Shown here: positions 12,959-29,400 of the stretch, one piece after another
Layout of the letters: each line of letters opens with the position of its first letter
Numbering within the stretch: position 1 is the stretch's first letter
Assembly (NCBI GenBank): GCA_016926075.1
Contig: JAFGPG010000068.1
Coordinates: 1 to 35,069, forward strand
Direction of reading: 5' to 3'
Origin: Methanomassiliicoccales archaeon
GTDB lineage: Archaea > Thermoplasmatota > Thermoplasmata > Methanomassiliicoccales > UBA472
Length of the DNA stretch: 35,069 bases
The notes under the pieces: generated by a model
Databases searched by the model: none
What the model saw: the letters and a program-made list of their open reading frames with translations, nothing else
What the model was told of the DNA's origin: nothing
Made by a program: the position numbers and the translations under genes

Positions 12959-15900
12959 ATCTATTGAGGGACCTTGTCGAACTTTATTTCAAGGAAAGCA
13001 GCATCGTCAACCATCACATCGCCAGCTTCAACGATTTCCTGGCATCGCAGGGCAACCCCAACTCCCGCATGCAGAAGATCGTGGACAACGTGCGGGTGAC
13101 CGCAGAGGACCCTGAGCGGGGAATGATCACCCTGGACCAGGACAAGACCGGCGGCAGCATCATACAGATACGAGTGGGACGGCGCCGGGACGAGAAGACC
13201 GGCCAGGTGGACCCCCACCTCACGCCGACCCTGTTCATCGAGAGGCCCATGGTCCGGGAGGCCAACGGCTACAAGCACGAGATCACCCCCATGGAGGCGC
13301 GCCTGAGGAACCTGAACTATCTGGCGCCCATCAACCTCAAGTTCACCATCATCGAGGACGGCATCGAGAAGGAGACGGAGAACGTGCACATCGGCGACCT
13401 GCCCATCATGGTCAAGTCCAACAAGTGCAACATCTTCCGGGAGAACCTGGAGCGGGACTACGAGCTCAGCGAGGAGCAGTACAACGCCGAGCTGATGAAC
13501 AACAACGAGGACCCCATGGACGCCGGCGGCTATTTCATCATCGGCGGCACCGAGCGCGTGCTGATCACCCTGGAGGACCTGGCTCCCAACCGGGTCATGG
13601 TGGAGCTCAGCGAACGCTACGGCACGGCCATGGAGGTGGCCAAAGTCTTCTCACAGAAGGAAGGCCACCGCGCGCTGACCCTGGTGGAGAAGAAGCGCGA
13701 CGGCATGCTCATGGTCACCGTCCCCGCCGCCTCCGGGCAGATACCCCTGGTGGTGCTCATGAAGGCCCTGGGCATGGAGAACGACGAGGAGATCTATGAG
13801 GCCATCGTGTCCTCCCCGGACATGGCCAACATCGTGTACGCCAACCTTGAGGAGATCCAGGACCCCAAATCGTACGGGCCCACCGGTATCTTCACCACCG
13901 TGCACGCCCTGACCTACCTGGAGAAGAAGTTCGCCACCGGTCAGGCCAAGGAGTACCGGGAGAAGAAGGTGGAGTCCATCATCGACCGCTCCCTGCTCCC
14001 GCACCTGGGAGACACCAAGGAGGACCGGCTCAAGAAGGCCATCTTCCTGGGTAGGATCGCCAGGTCCGTGCTCGAGCTGTCCCTGGGCAAGCGTAAGCAG
14101 GACGATAAGGACCATTACGCCAACAAGCGACTGAAGCTCTCCGGGGACCTCATGGAGGACCTGTTCCGGGTGGCCTTCCTGAAACTGATGAAGGACCTCA
14201 AGTACCAGCTGGAGAAGTCCTATGCCCGGAAGAAGGACCTGCGCATCAGCAGCGCCATTCGCCCGGACCTCATGACCAATCAGATGCTGCACGCCCTGGC
14301 CACCGGCAATTGGGTGGGGGGGCGCGCCGGCGTCAGTCAACTTCTGGACCGCACCTCGAACATGAGCACCATCTCCCACCTGCGCCGGGTGACCTCGTCC
14401 CTGACCCGCAGCCAGCCGCACTTCGAGGCCCGCGACCTGCATCCCACGCAATGGGGCCGTCTCTGCCCCAACGAGACCCCCGAGGGTCAGAACTGCGGGC
14501 TGGTCAAGAACGCCGCCCTGATCATCAACGTCTCCGAGGGTTTCCGTGAGGAGGACGTCACCTTCCTGCTCAAGGACCTGGGGATAAAGGAGGTGCGGGG
14601 CCAGCAGATGTCCGGCACCCGGGTCTACGTGAACGGGGACCTGAAAGGGGTGCACGAGGATTCCACCTTCCTGGTCAACGAGATGCGCAACCGCCGCCGC
14701 ACCGGTCTGCTCTCCGACGAGATCAACATACGCTACGACGAGGAGATGGACGAGGTCATCATCAACTGTGACGAGGGTCGATTGAGAAGGGCATTGCTGG
14801 TGCTCAAGGACGGCCGTCCGATGATCACCCGCCGGCACCTGGAGGACATACGTGCCGGCAAGCTGCGCTGGTCGGACCTGGTGCGCGAAGGGGTGCTGGA
14901 ATGGATAGACGCCGAGGAGGAGGAGGACACCTTCATAGCCGTGGAGCCCTACAGGCCGCCCCTCAAGTGCAGCAACTGCGAGCGGGACGTCTCCCCCATG
15001 GACCTGGACTGGATGAACCCGGGGACCGCCGACAGGCAGGCCGAGTTGCAGTGCCGGCACTGCCAGGGAACGGTTCGTGCCGACTACCTCTTCGACGGCT
15101 CGCACACCCATATGGAGGTGGACCCCATGGTCATACTGGGGGTGTGCGCGGGCATGGTCCCCTATCCCGAGCACAACTCGTCACCGCGCGTGACCATGGG
15201 CGCCGGCATGGCCAAACAGTCACTGGGCCTAGCGGCCAGCAACTACCGCCGCAGGCCGGACACCCGCGGCCACATACTGCACTATCCGCAGAAGCCCATG
15301 GTGCAGACCAAGTTCATGGACTTCGTGGCCTTCAACAAGCGCCCGGCCGGGCAGAACTTCGTGGTGGCCGTGCTCTCCTACCATGGCTACAACATGGAGG
15401 ACGCGCTCATACTCAACAAGAGCAGCGTGGAGCGCGGCCTGGGCCGCTCCACCTTCATGAGGACCTACCGCACCGAGGAGCGCCGCTACCCTGGAGGGCA
15501 GGAGGACCACTTCGAGATCCCCTCTCCCGACGTGCGCGGGGCCAGGACCGACATGGCCTACACCAACCTGGGCGAGGACGGCCTCATCTCCCCCGAGACC
15601 CCGGTCTGCGGCGGGGACGTGCTGGTGGGCAAGACCTCCCCCCCTCGCTTCGTGGAGGAGGAGGACGCCAGCTTCCTGACCGTTCAGAAGAGGCGGGAGA
15701 CGTCCATCACCTGCCGCTCCGGGGAGACGGGGTGGGTGGACAGCGTCATGCTGACCGAGTCGGAGAACGGCTCCCGCCTGGTCAAGGTCAAGGTGCGCGA
15801 CGAGAGGATCCCGGAGCTGGGCGACAAGTTCGCCTCCCGACATGGCCAGAAGGGAGTGGTGGGCCTGCTGGTCCAATCCTGCGACATGCCCTTCACCGCC

Positions 15901-16556
15901 GACGGGGTCATCCCGGACCTGGTCATCAACCCTCACGCCATCCCCTCCCGTATGACCGTAGCCCATGTCCTGGAGATGATCGGCGGGAAGGTCGGTTCCA
16001 TGGAAGGACGCCACGTGGACGGCACCGCCTTCAGCGGGGAGCGCGAGGACGCGCTCCGCCAATCGCTGGTCGAGGCCGGGTTCCAGAGGAGCGGACGGGA
16101 GGTCATGTACGATGGGCTCACAGGCCGCATGATCACCGCCGAGGTCTTCATCGGGGTCATCTACTACCAGAAGCTTCATCACATGGTCTCCGGAAAGATG
16201 CATGTCCGGAGCCGTGGACCGGTGCAGATACTCACTAGGCAGCCCACCGAGGGCCGTTCACGACAGGGCGGCCTGAGGTTCGGTGAGATGGAGAGGGACT
16301 GTCTCATCGGGCACGGGGCGGCCATGGTCATCAAGGACCGGCTGCTGGACGAGTCGGATGGAACCTATCAATGGGTGTGCGGCAACCCCAACTGCGGGCA
16401 CATCGCCATCCTGGACAAGAGGGGGTCATTGCACTGCCCGGTGTGCGGCAACAACAGCAACGTGCACCTGGTGCAGACCTCCTACGCCTTCAAGCTGCTG
16501 TTGGACGAACTGCTATCGCTAGGAGTGGCCATGCGCTTACAATTGGAGGATTTGAG

Positions 16557-16560
<4 letters not shown>
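12955..16560 (+). CDS. rpoB: RNA polymerase subunit B (unsplit)
   Basis: This 1201-residue catalytic subunit is the equivalent of bacterial beta and eukaryotic RPB2. It is a single chain, not divided into B' and B'' as in many methanogens and halophiles. Recognisable blocks are [13 protein letters not shown] early, [16 protein letters not shown] mid-protein, [18 protein letters not shown], the [15 protein letters not shown] segment near the active site, and [16 protein letters not shown]. There are zinc knuckles CSNCERD...CRHCQ and, near the C-terminus, CGNPNC...CPVCGNNS. The GTG start overlaps the rpoH stop in GTGA, and the stop overlaps the rpoA' ATG (ATGA), so subunit translation is probably coupled. 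Confidence 0.97.
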
Positions 16561-21132
<4,572 letters not shown>

Positions 21133-21134
21133 CC

Positions 21135-21563
21135 ATGACATCCGACATCACATTCACCGAGGAGACCCTGCGCTACATCAGCCTTTTCGAGAAGGTGACC
21201 AAGGCCAGGGTCCGTGACTGCATGGAGACCGAGGAGAAGCTGGTCTACGTCGTCGACCCTGGCCAGGCCAACCGTGCGGTGGGCAAGGGCGGCGAGAACG
21301 TGATCAAGCTGAAGAACACTACAGGCAAGAACATACAGGTAGTGGAGTTCTCCGATGATGCCGAGACGTTCATCAAGAACGTCTTCTACAACTACGGCCC
21401 TGAGAAGGTGGAGATCGAGACCCGGGGCAACATCGTGCACGCCACGGTGACCGTGGACCCCGCGGTGAAGGGGCGGGCCATCGGCAAGAACGGCAAGAAC
21501 CTGAAGATCGCCCGCGACCTGGTCAACAGACACCACAACGTGCAGAGCATCTCGGTGGCCTGA
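21135..21563 (+). CDS. nusA: Archaeal NusA-like transcription factor (two KH domains)
   Basis: This 142-residue protein is the short archaeal NusA, which keeps only RNA-binding KH domains. The two GxxG loops are visible in RAVGKGGENVIKL (about residues 42-54) and RAIGKNGKNLKIARDLV (about 115-131). It is thought to act in termination/antitermination with the RNA polymerase encoded by the same operon. ATG 21135 lies two bases after the rpl30e stop; the ORF-track start at 21057 overlaps rpl30e in a wrong frame. The genes for uS12, uS7 and elongation factors often found next in archaea are absent, and the strand switches at once. Its TGA abuts the stop of the convergent gene in TGATCA. Confidence 0.95.
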   Translation: MTSDITFTEETLRYISLFEKVTKARVRDCMETEEKLVYVVDPGQANRAVGKGGENVIKLKNTTGKNIQVVEFSDDAETFIKNVFYNYGPEKVEIETRGNIVHATVTVDPAVKGRAIGKNGKNLKIARDLVNRHHNVQSISVA

Positions 21564-22628
21564 TCAGTTCAACGGCTCCCTCTCCACCTCCAGGCGGTCC
21601 GCCGTGGGGTACTCCTCCACCAGGAAGCAGGGGAAGGGCAGGGAAGGGGCCAGCTTTTCCAGGACCCAAGGGGCCACCTCCAACCTGCACCGTCCCTCGT
21701 CCAGCCACATGAGCCCCTCCGGGACGCCATGCACCTCACGCAACAGGCGCGCGGCCTCCCCCAGGTCCTCTGCCTCCGCCACCCCCAGCAATATCATGCC
21801 CTCGCCGGTCACCAGGTCCAGTGGCCGGGCCACTCTCTTCGCCCTCCTCTTCATCCTCTCCCTCAGCTGCACCCGGTCCTTGAAGCTGGAGGAGCAGAAG
21901 TGCAGGGGCACCTCATCCCCCATCTCCTCGACGAGCTCCCTGGCCAGCTCCTCGCTGCCGGCGATGGCGCTGGAAACGTCCGAACGCACCCTCAACCCCC
22001 GGGCCATCAGCGCCCGGTGATTGGTCTCGGAGACCTCCAGCTCGTTGAGGTTGACGAAGTCCAGCCCGTGGCGGGCGGCGTAGCGGCAGAGGGCCAGCAG
22101 CCCCTCCCTCTCCCCCGGTATGACCGGCACCTCGAGACCCACCGGCATCCCCAGGCCTTGCAAGGCCTCCGCCAACCCCAGCCGGTCCAGGTCCCCCCAG
22201 GTCCTGACGGGCGGATGTATGCGCAGCTCGTCCAGTCCGACCTCGCTCAGGCGCCGAAAGCTCTCCCGGTCCACGGTGGCGGTGTAGAGATGTATGTGAT
22301 GGGAGGGACCGAACCTCTCCTTCAGCAGGGCGATGTAGTGTAGCGTCCGTTCCAACACCAGCAGGGGGTCCCCCCCGGTGATGCCGGTGCCCTTGGCCCC
22401 GATGGCCAGGGCCTCGCCGATGACATCCTCGTCACATCTCACCAGCATCTCGTTGGCGTACACCACGTCCCTCCCCCGCTTCCCCTCCGACAGGGGACAA
22501 TAATAGCAGGACATGTGGCAAAGGCCGGTGACCAGCAGTACCATCTTGGCCCCCTTGCGGCAGAGGCGGCAGCCCCGCGGCAGGCGCTTGGTATAGAAGG
22601 ACGACGACCCCATGGGCACGACGCGCAT
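21564..22628 (-). CDS. Radical SAM protein, function unknown (COG2108-like)
   Basis: This ~354-residue protein has a canonical radical SAM motif, CHMSCYYCPL (C-x3-C-x2-C), preceded by another cysteine pair (GCRLCRKGAKM) that could bind zinc or a second cluster. The SAM-binding GTGITGGDPLL is the usual GGDP-type loop. HHIHLYTATV, ELRIHPPV and LDFVNLNELEVSETNH follow along the barrel. It resembles an uncharacterised archaeal PflA-like family (COG2108, from memory); the substrate is unknown. The ORF track starts at TTG 22673. I prefer ATG 22628, which has GGTGTGG upstream and begins nearer the conserved cysteines; ATG 22613 is also possible. It is divergent from pyrF. Confidence 0.82.
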   Translation of the reverse strand: MRVVPMGSSSFYTKRLPRGCRLCRKGAKMVLLVTGLCHMSCYYCPLSEGKRGRDVVYANEMLVRCDEDVIGEALAIGAKGTGITGGDPLLVLERTLHYIALLKERFGPSHHIHLYTATVDRESFRRLSEVGLDELRIHPPVRTWGDLDRLGLAEALQGLGMPVGLEVPVIPGEREGLLALCRYAARHGLDFVNLNELEVSETNHRALMARGLRVRSDVSSAIAGSEELARELVEEMGDEVPLHFCSSSFKDRVQLRERMKRRAKRVARPLDLVTGEGMILLGVAEAEDLGEAARLLREVHGVPEGLMWLDEGRCRLEVAPWVLEKLAPSLPFPCFLVEEYPTADRLEVEREPLN

Positions 22629-22710
22629 GGGGACCACACCGACCCGGGCGGACTTAACGCTTGTCCATGGCAAACCCTAAAATCGGAGAGGGGCATGGGG
22701 GAGGGAGAGC

Positions 22711-23361
22711 ATGAGGAAAGAGAGCAGGGTCATCCTGGCATTGGACGAGGTGAATGGGGAGAGGGCCATGTGGGTGGCGGGTCAGGTGGCCGATCTGGTG
22801 GACGCCATCAAGATCAACTGGCCCCTGGTGCTGTCCACCTCCTCGGAGACCATCACCCGGCTGTCCGAGCTGGCCCCGGTGATCTGCGACTTCAAGGTGG
22901 CGGACATCCCCAACACCGTCTCCCTCATCGTCTCCCATGCCGTGGCACGAGGGGCGGAGGGGGTCATAGTGCACGGGTTCACCGGCAGCGACTCGGTCCG
23001 GGCGGCGGTGCAGGCCGCCCATGACCGCCAGATATTCGTGGTGACGGAGATGAGCCACCCCGGCGGAGCGGAGTTCACGGCCCCCGCCTCCGAATCCCTG
23101 GCCCGCATGGCGGTGGAGTGCGGGGCGGCGGGGATCATCGCCCCGGCCACCCGCCCGGAGAGGGTGGCCGCGCTGCGCAGGGTGGTGGGCGACCTTCTCA
23201 TACTGTCCCCGGGGGTGGGAGTGCAGGGAGGCAGCGCCTCGGTCGCCCTGAGGAAGGGGGCGGACTACGTCATCGTCGGCCGCAGCATCTACGGCGCGGA
23301 GGACCCCCGGAGGGCGGCCTCGGAGATCGTGAGGGAGGCAAGGGAGGCCGGCGGTGTATAG
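22711..23361 (+). CDS. pyrF: Orotidine 5'-phosphate decarboxylase
   Basis: This 216-residue TIM-barrel enzyme catalyses the last step of UMP synthesis, decarboxylating OMP. The catalytic DFKVADIPNT (D-x-K-x-x-D, about residues 64-73) is intact. The N-terminal VILALDEV, the loop TEMSHPGG and the phosphate-binding SPGVGVQGG plus YVIVGRSIY are diagnostic. ATG 22711 follows a GGGAGG-like motif (about 22700-22705), with a weak TATA-like CTAAAATC at 22677-22684. It is a single gene: no other pyrimidine genes are adjacent, and the next gene starts 119 bp later with its own promoter. Confidence 0.96.
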   Translation: MRKESRVILALDEVNGERAMWVAGQVADLVDAIKINWPLVLSTSSETITRLSELAPVICDFKVADIPNTVSLIVSHAVARGAEGVIVHGFTGSDSVRAAVQAAHDRQIFVVTEMSHPGGAEFTAPASESLARMAVECGAAGIIAPATRPERVAALRRVVGDLLILSPGVGVQGGSASVALRKGADYVIVGRSIYGAEDPRRAASEIVREAREAGGV

Positions 23362-23427
23362 ACGCTCAAAGGCGCTGTACGCATCCCCGGCCAGATACAT
23401 TTTTTTTGGGACTGGAAGGGACCAACG

Positions 23428-23435
23428 TTTTTATA
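23428..23435 (+). promoter_or_regulatory. TATA-like element of the aglB-type gene
   Basis: TTTTTATA is followed by a predicted start site near 23457 and a GAGGAG Shine-Dalgarno motif at 23466-23471, about nine bases before the ATG at 23481. Confidence 0.5.
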
Positions 23436-23480
23436 CGGGATGCGATATCAGATGCTAATCAGCCCAGAGGAGACCAACTG

Positions 23481-26400
23481 ATGGCAACGAAAAAGGAGGG
23501 GGTCAGTCGCCCTACCGATAGGCAGCGTTCCAGTTCGTTGTCCGATCTCTCCCGGGCCCTGAAGGGCTCTTGGATAGGAAGGAATTGGCGGACAGCACTG
23601 CTGTTGGTGATGCTGGTGTTCCTGGCCTTGTTCGTCAGGAGCTATTTCGGATTCTCCACGTCCGTGGACAACGGTTACCTGGTGTCGGGAGGCTCCGACT
23701 CATATTATCACATGAGGGTCATCGACCACGCGGTGGGGACCGGGGAGCACCTGGTATGGGACGACATGCTGAACTATCCGCTGGGGATGAGGAACCCCCG
23801 CCCTCCGCTGTATGACTGGTCAGTGGCGGTGTTCGCCATGTTCCTCAGCAGCATCTCCGGGCTGGTCATCACGGATGCTGTGGGACTGTCCTTGGTGTTC
23901 TCCACCGCTGTGTGGGGAGCGCTCACCGTCATCCCGGTCTACATGCTGGGAAAGGCGGCCTTCGGACGCAAGGCCGGACTGCTGGGGGCGTTCATATTCG
24001 CCCTCATGGCCGGCCACATCGAACGCACCGTGCTGTCCAACGCGGACCATGACGCCATGGTGCTCTTCTTCGTGGTGTTCTCCTTCTACTTCCTGCTGCG
24101 CTCCCTGCAATCGGTCCAGGGCAGCCGATGGGTGGCCAGATGGGGGGATCCCAAGGCCATAGGGTCCGGGCTCAAAGGGTATCTGGGAACGAACCATGTC
24201 TCCCTTATTTACGCCGCCCTGGGGGGCATCTCCGTGGCCGCCGTGGCCATGATCTGGACCGGCTACACCTACCTTCTCATCATCATCTTGGTCTATCTCA
24301 TCGTGCAGCTCTTCGTGGACCGCTTCCGCAACGCGGACTCCATGGGGGTCCTATTCACCATCATCACCCTCTTCGGGGTGGCCTTCCTGGTGATGGCCCC
24401 CATGTACGTGAGCCTGAGCCTGGTGAACACCTGGTTCGACACACCCCTCTTCCTCTTCATCGTGGCCACCCTCGGAGGGCTGCTGTTCGTGGTCACGCGC
24501 GACTACCCCTGGACCCTGGTCCTGCCCACGCTCGCCATCATTACGCTGGGCGCCCTGGCAGCGCTTTCTGTGCTCTCTCCGGGCCTGTTCGAGTCCATAG
24601 TCACCGGTCAGGGATACCTGGTCAAGAGCAAGCTATACAGCACCATATCCGAGGCCCAGGCCCCAGGCTTCTCCAGCCTGGCCATGTCCTTCGGCATGGT
24701 GACGTTCTGGCTCTCCCTGATGGGGGTGGGATGGGCCGCCTACAAGATCCCCAAGAACATCAGCCCCTACTTCATCTTCGTAGTGGTCTGGGTGGGCATA
24801 TCCATATACATGGCATCCTCCGCCGCCAGGTTCGTCTTCAACGCCGCCCCGGCCTTCGCGGTGTCCGCGGGATGGATACTGGCCATCATCATCGATACCC
24901 TGAGGTTCGATGAGATGCTGCACAGCATGCGCACCGACCATGGCGGGCTGCTCAAGACCCTCCGCCACTCCGTCAAGATAAGGCACGTGCTGGGGATCGT
25001 CTTCGTGGTCCTCATGATAATGGTGCCCAACGTCTGGTATGCCATGGACGCCGGGATCCCATCCACCTCCAAGGCCGATTTCGATGGCCAGATATACATG
25101 GTCATGCCCGAGTTCCTGAGGCCGGACGACTACGACCTGCAGAACGGCACCCTCTGGTACCTGGGCGCCTTCGCCTATGGCATGTCCCTGCCCAACACCT
25201 ACTGGCCAGCGGCCTGGGAATGGTTCTCCCAGCAGGATAGTGATGCTCTCACCCCCACCGACCGCCCGGCCTTCCTGTCCTGGTGGGACTACGGGTTCGA
25301 GGCCATACAGCAGGGCGGACACCCCGCGGTGGCCGACAACTTCCAGAACGGATATCAGTTCGCCGGCACCTTCCTCATGACCCAGACCGAGGAGGGGGCC
25401 ATCGCCATGCTCATCGTCCGCTGCATGGAGGCCAGGGCCGACTACGACTCCGAGGCCCTCTACTCGCTCATGGGCTCGTACGGAGTGGACAGCGTGCGCC
25501 TGAAGGACATCATGACCCACCCCACCGATTACGTTGAGGAGGTCAGGGACAACCCCGATGTCTACGGGGAGTACGACGATGAGCTGAGTTCCGGCAACGC
25601 CAAATACGCCGCGGCCCGCGAGGTGCTGTCCCGAATAGGCAAGGGCGAGCTGACATCCCTCTACCACGAGGTCAGGGAGATCACGGGTCAGGACATCGGG
25701 TATGTGGCCATAGACAACCGCCTGTTCCCCTTCACCGCCACCAGCTACAACATCTTCTACGCACCGGCCAAGCTGTCCGATCAGAGGGTGGACGGCAACA
25801 ACATCCCCTACGACTACTACCAGATATACGCCGTGGACTACTACGGGGAACAGATACCGCTGGACGAGGTCACCTCCTCCGATTTCATCGTGGACTACGA
25901 GATCGTCTACACCGAGGCCTTCTACGACACCATGCTCTACCGCACCTTCATGGGGTACGGGCCGAGCGATGTGGGCGAGACCGAACAAGGTCTTCCAGGC
26001 ATCTCCGGCAGCCTGCAGTCCCTGCCCTCCATGCAGGGCTGGAACATGAGCAACTTCCGGATGGTGTACCGCACCGCCTACTACAACCCCTATCCTAGCT
26101 CCGAGGTCTCCAACCACTCCGACGCCTGGAGGGCCATCTCCTACCAGGAGGGCATCGAACTCTATGGCAAGATCAACTCCGGGGAGGTCATCGGGACCGT
26201 GGACCTCTCCTCCTCCGGCCTGTACTCGGGGGTGGTGTTCCTGCAGTACTACGATGGGGCCATCATCGAGGGCACCGCCCTCTCCGACAGCGGGGATCCC
26301 ATGGCCAACATCTGGGTCACGGTCCTGGACGATTACGGTATCCCTCACCAGGTGGTGAGGACCGACGCTGACGGGCGCTACAGCATTTTAGCCCCCTTCG

Positions 26401-29400
26401 GTGAGACCACCGTGGTCTTCTCCTACGGCGACCTGGACGAAAGATTGCTGTACGGCACCGAGCTGTACTCCACCACACTGGACATCACCTACGACCAGGC
26501 CATGCGGGTGGAGGAGGACGCGAACAAGGACGGCCAGATGGACTACATGGTCGATCTGGACGTGACCATCACCGCCGGGACCCTCGAGGGCATGGTGTAC
26601 GTGGACAACGATGGCAATGGCAAATACTCCGCCTCGAACGACGAGGTGCTGGTGGGAGCCACGGTCATCTTCGAGAACCAGACCTCCGGTCACCATCTGG
26701 AGGCGGTCTCCACCGAGGACGGATATCAGCTGACGGGCGTGCCGCCCATCTCCGGCGACCTATCCGTGCGGTACGATGGGCACATCTTCGGGGAGGCCCA
26801 GGTCACCGCCGTGGTGGACAGCACGGTCACCACGGACCTGGGATACGAACCGGCCAAGGTCGAGGGGAACGTCACCCTGGAGGACGGTTCCCCCGCCAAC
26901 GGTGTCTCCGTCATCCTTCTGGACCAAAGCAGCGGGGAGATGCTCGAGGAGGTCACCGATGCCTCGGGCGCCTTCGTCTTCAGCGACCTGCTCCCCGGTG
27001 ACTACACACTTCAGACCCCGGACGGCACGGTGCTGCTCGATCCCCAGGTGCGACTGGAGGAGGGCGACTCCCTGGTCCGGGACCTGGTGCTCTATCATTC
27101 CATGCGCATCACCGGCCTGGTCAGTTACGACGGGGAACCGATCACCAACGCCATGGTGGGGGTGAACGGTGAGCTGGGCACGAAGTGGGTGCGCAGCGAC
27201 ACCCGCGGACGCTACACTGTGGTGGTGCCCAAGGGCCAGGTCTCACTGTACGCCACGGCCACCGTAGAAGGGGAGGAGGTGGTTCAGCTCCACATGGTCC
27301 AGGCCACGGACGATGCCACCATCGACCTCCTACTGGAGCCGGGGATGGTGCTGAACGGGTTGGTAAGCTCGGGAACGAGCATCAGCAATGGTGCCACGGT
27401 CACCATCGAGTCCCGAACCAGTGAGGCGGTGCTGACCGCGGTCAGCAACGGGAGCGGCGGGTTCCGCGCAGTGCTACCGGAGGGGTTGTACTCCATCTAC
27501 GCCCAGGACGGTTCCCGCTCCTATTGGAACGACATATACCTGGGCTCCACGGTCTCCGTCGGCATCGACCTGCTGGACTCGGTCAAGGTAAGCGGTACCG
27601 CCTGGTATGATCAGGACGGTGATGGGGCCATCTCCAGCGGAGAGAGGCTGAGCGGTGTGCAGGTCTCCATCCGGGACCAGGAGGGGCGGGCATTGTCCTC
27701 GAGCACCGGTCCCGACGGTGCTTACTCCTTCCTGCTGATCGCCGGAAGGAGCTACACCCTTCAGGCCGTGAAGTACGGTTACGAGGGGCTGAGCGAAACG
27801 CTCGGCTCAATGGTCACGGACACGACCCTCGACCTGAACATGCAGGCCACCGAAAGGCTGGTCAGCGGCAGCATATCCTCGGGCATGGGCGGCATCACCA
27901 TCCAGTTCACCGCCCGGAGCGGTTCCGCGATGGACGCGGTCGCCGTCACGGCCATTGACGGCAGCTTCTCGGTGACGCTTTCCCCAGGAGATTACCTGGT
28001 CCATGTGAACCAGAACGTCACGCCGGGGGACGCCTCGGTACAGTATCAGTCCTCCGCTCCAATGGAGCTCACGGTGGACATCGGAAGTGACGTGACCGGC
28101 CTGGAGCTGGAGATGGTCCAGAGGGTCCTGGTCACGGGGACCATCAGCCCCAGTGGTAGCGCTATCATGGTCTTCGATGGGCCGGAGCACGAGGAGATCT
28201 CCGCTGGCAGTATCTATTCCGTCTATCTGCAGAAGGGCAACTACTCCCTGTATGTGAGGGTGGACAATTCCTCCCTGCGCTCGGCCGACCTCTCCCGGGT
28301 GCTCATCAGCGGCCCGACCGTCCTGGACGTGGCGGCGGACACCGCCCGTCAGGTGATGGTACGGGCCAGCATGACCGGGGTCGGTGAATCGGGTGTCATA
28401 ATATCAATCCGGGAGGGAGATGCGTGCTACAACCTGACCTCCTCCTCCTCGATGAACTTCATCTCTGTATACCTGGCCCCCGGAAGCTACTCCGCCTCCA
28501 TAGAGCACCATGACACGGCCGTCATCGACGGTGTGAACAGGTATGTGGTCTACAGAGGGGAGATCAGCTTCGAGATGGGGTCCATGGCACAGAACGTGCT
28601 CATACCCACCACCAGGGAGCTGGACAACGCCACGGTGCAGGGATGGGTGCTGGCCTCCGGGGCGCCTGTACCAGCCACCCTCAGGTTCATGCCCCAGTCC
28701 GAGACGGCCATGGAATGCACCGTGGAGGCGGCCTCGGGCAACTACTCGGTATCCCTCGCCCCCGGCAACTACAGCGTGTACGCGCTCAGCGCGGACAGCG
28801 GCCAGGCCTTCCTAGGGGAGCTGAGCGTCGATGGACCTGTGGACCTCCAAAACGACCTGGTGCTGAGCGCCGCCCTACGCCTCACGGGCGTCACCTTCGC
28901 CGGTGACTTCGGGGTACAGGCGCAGGTCACGGTCGCGGGCGAGGGGGCACTGGACCTCATCAGCGGGGCTGACGGCCGCTACGAGATCTACCTGCCGGCC
29001 GGCACCTATCTGCTGCAGGCAGAGACACAGCTCACGGAGGCTGGCCTGTCCGTGACATACAGCGGGGAGAACGGCGTGGAGCTGCAGGACGTTACCTCTC
29101 GCGGGATATTCATGGAAAAGGAAGTGGTGCGCTCGGTGGACATCACATGGGACTCCGCTCAGAAGGCGACCATAGGCGCCGGTGAGACAGCGGTCTACAC
29201 CATACGGGTGTCCAATACGGGGAACGCCCCCGACACCCTCAGGCTGAGCGCCACCGCCACCGGGTGGACCGTGACCTTCTCGCAGACCGAGGTGGCCCTG
29301 GACTTCGGCAGCGGTGTCAGCAGCCAGATCGTGACCGTGCATCTCACGCCCTCGGAATCCGTACTGGTCAGTCACACCGCGGTCACCGTGAGGGTCTCCT

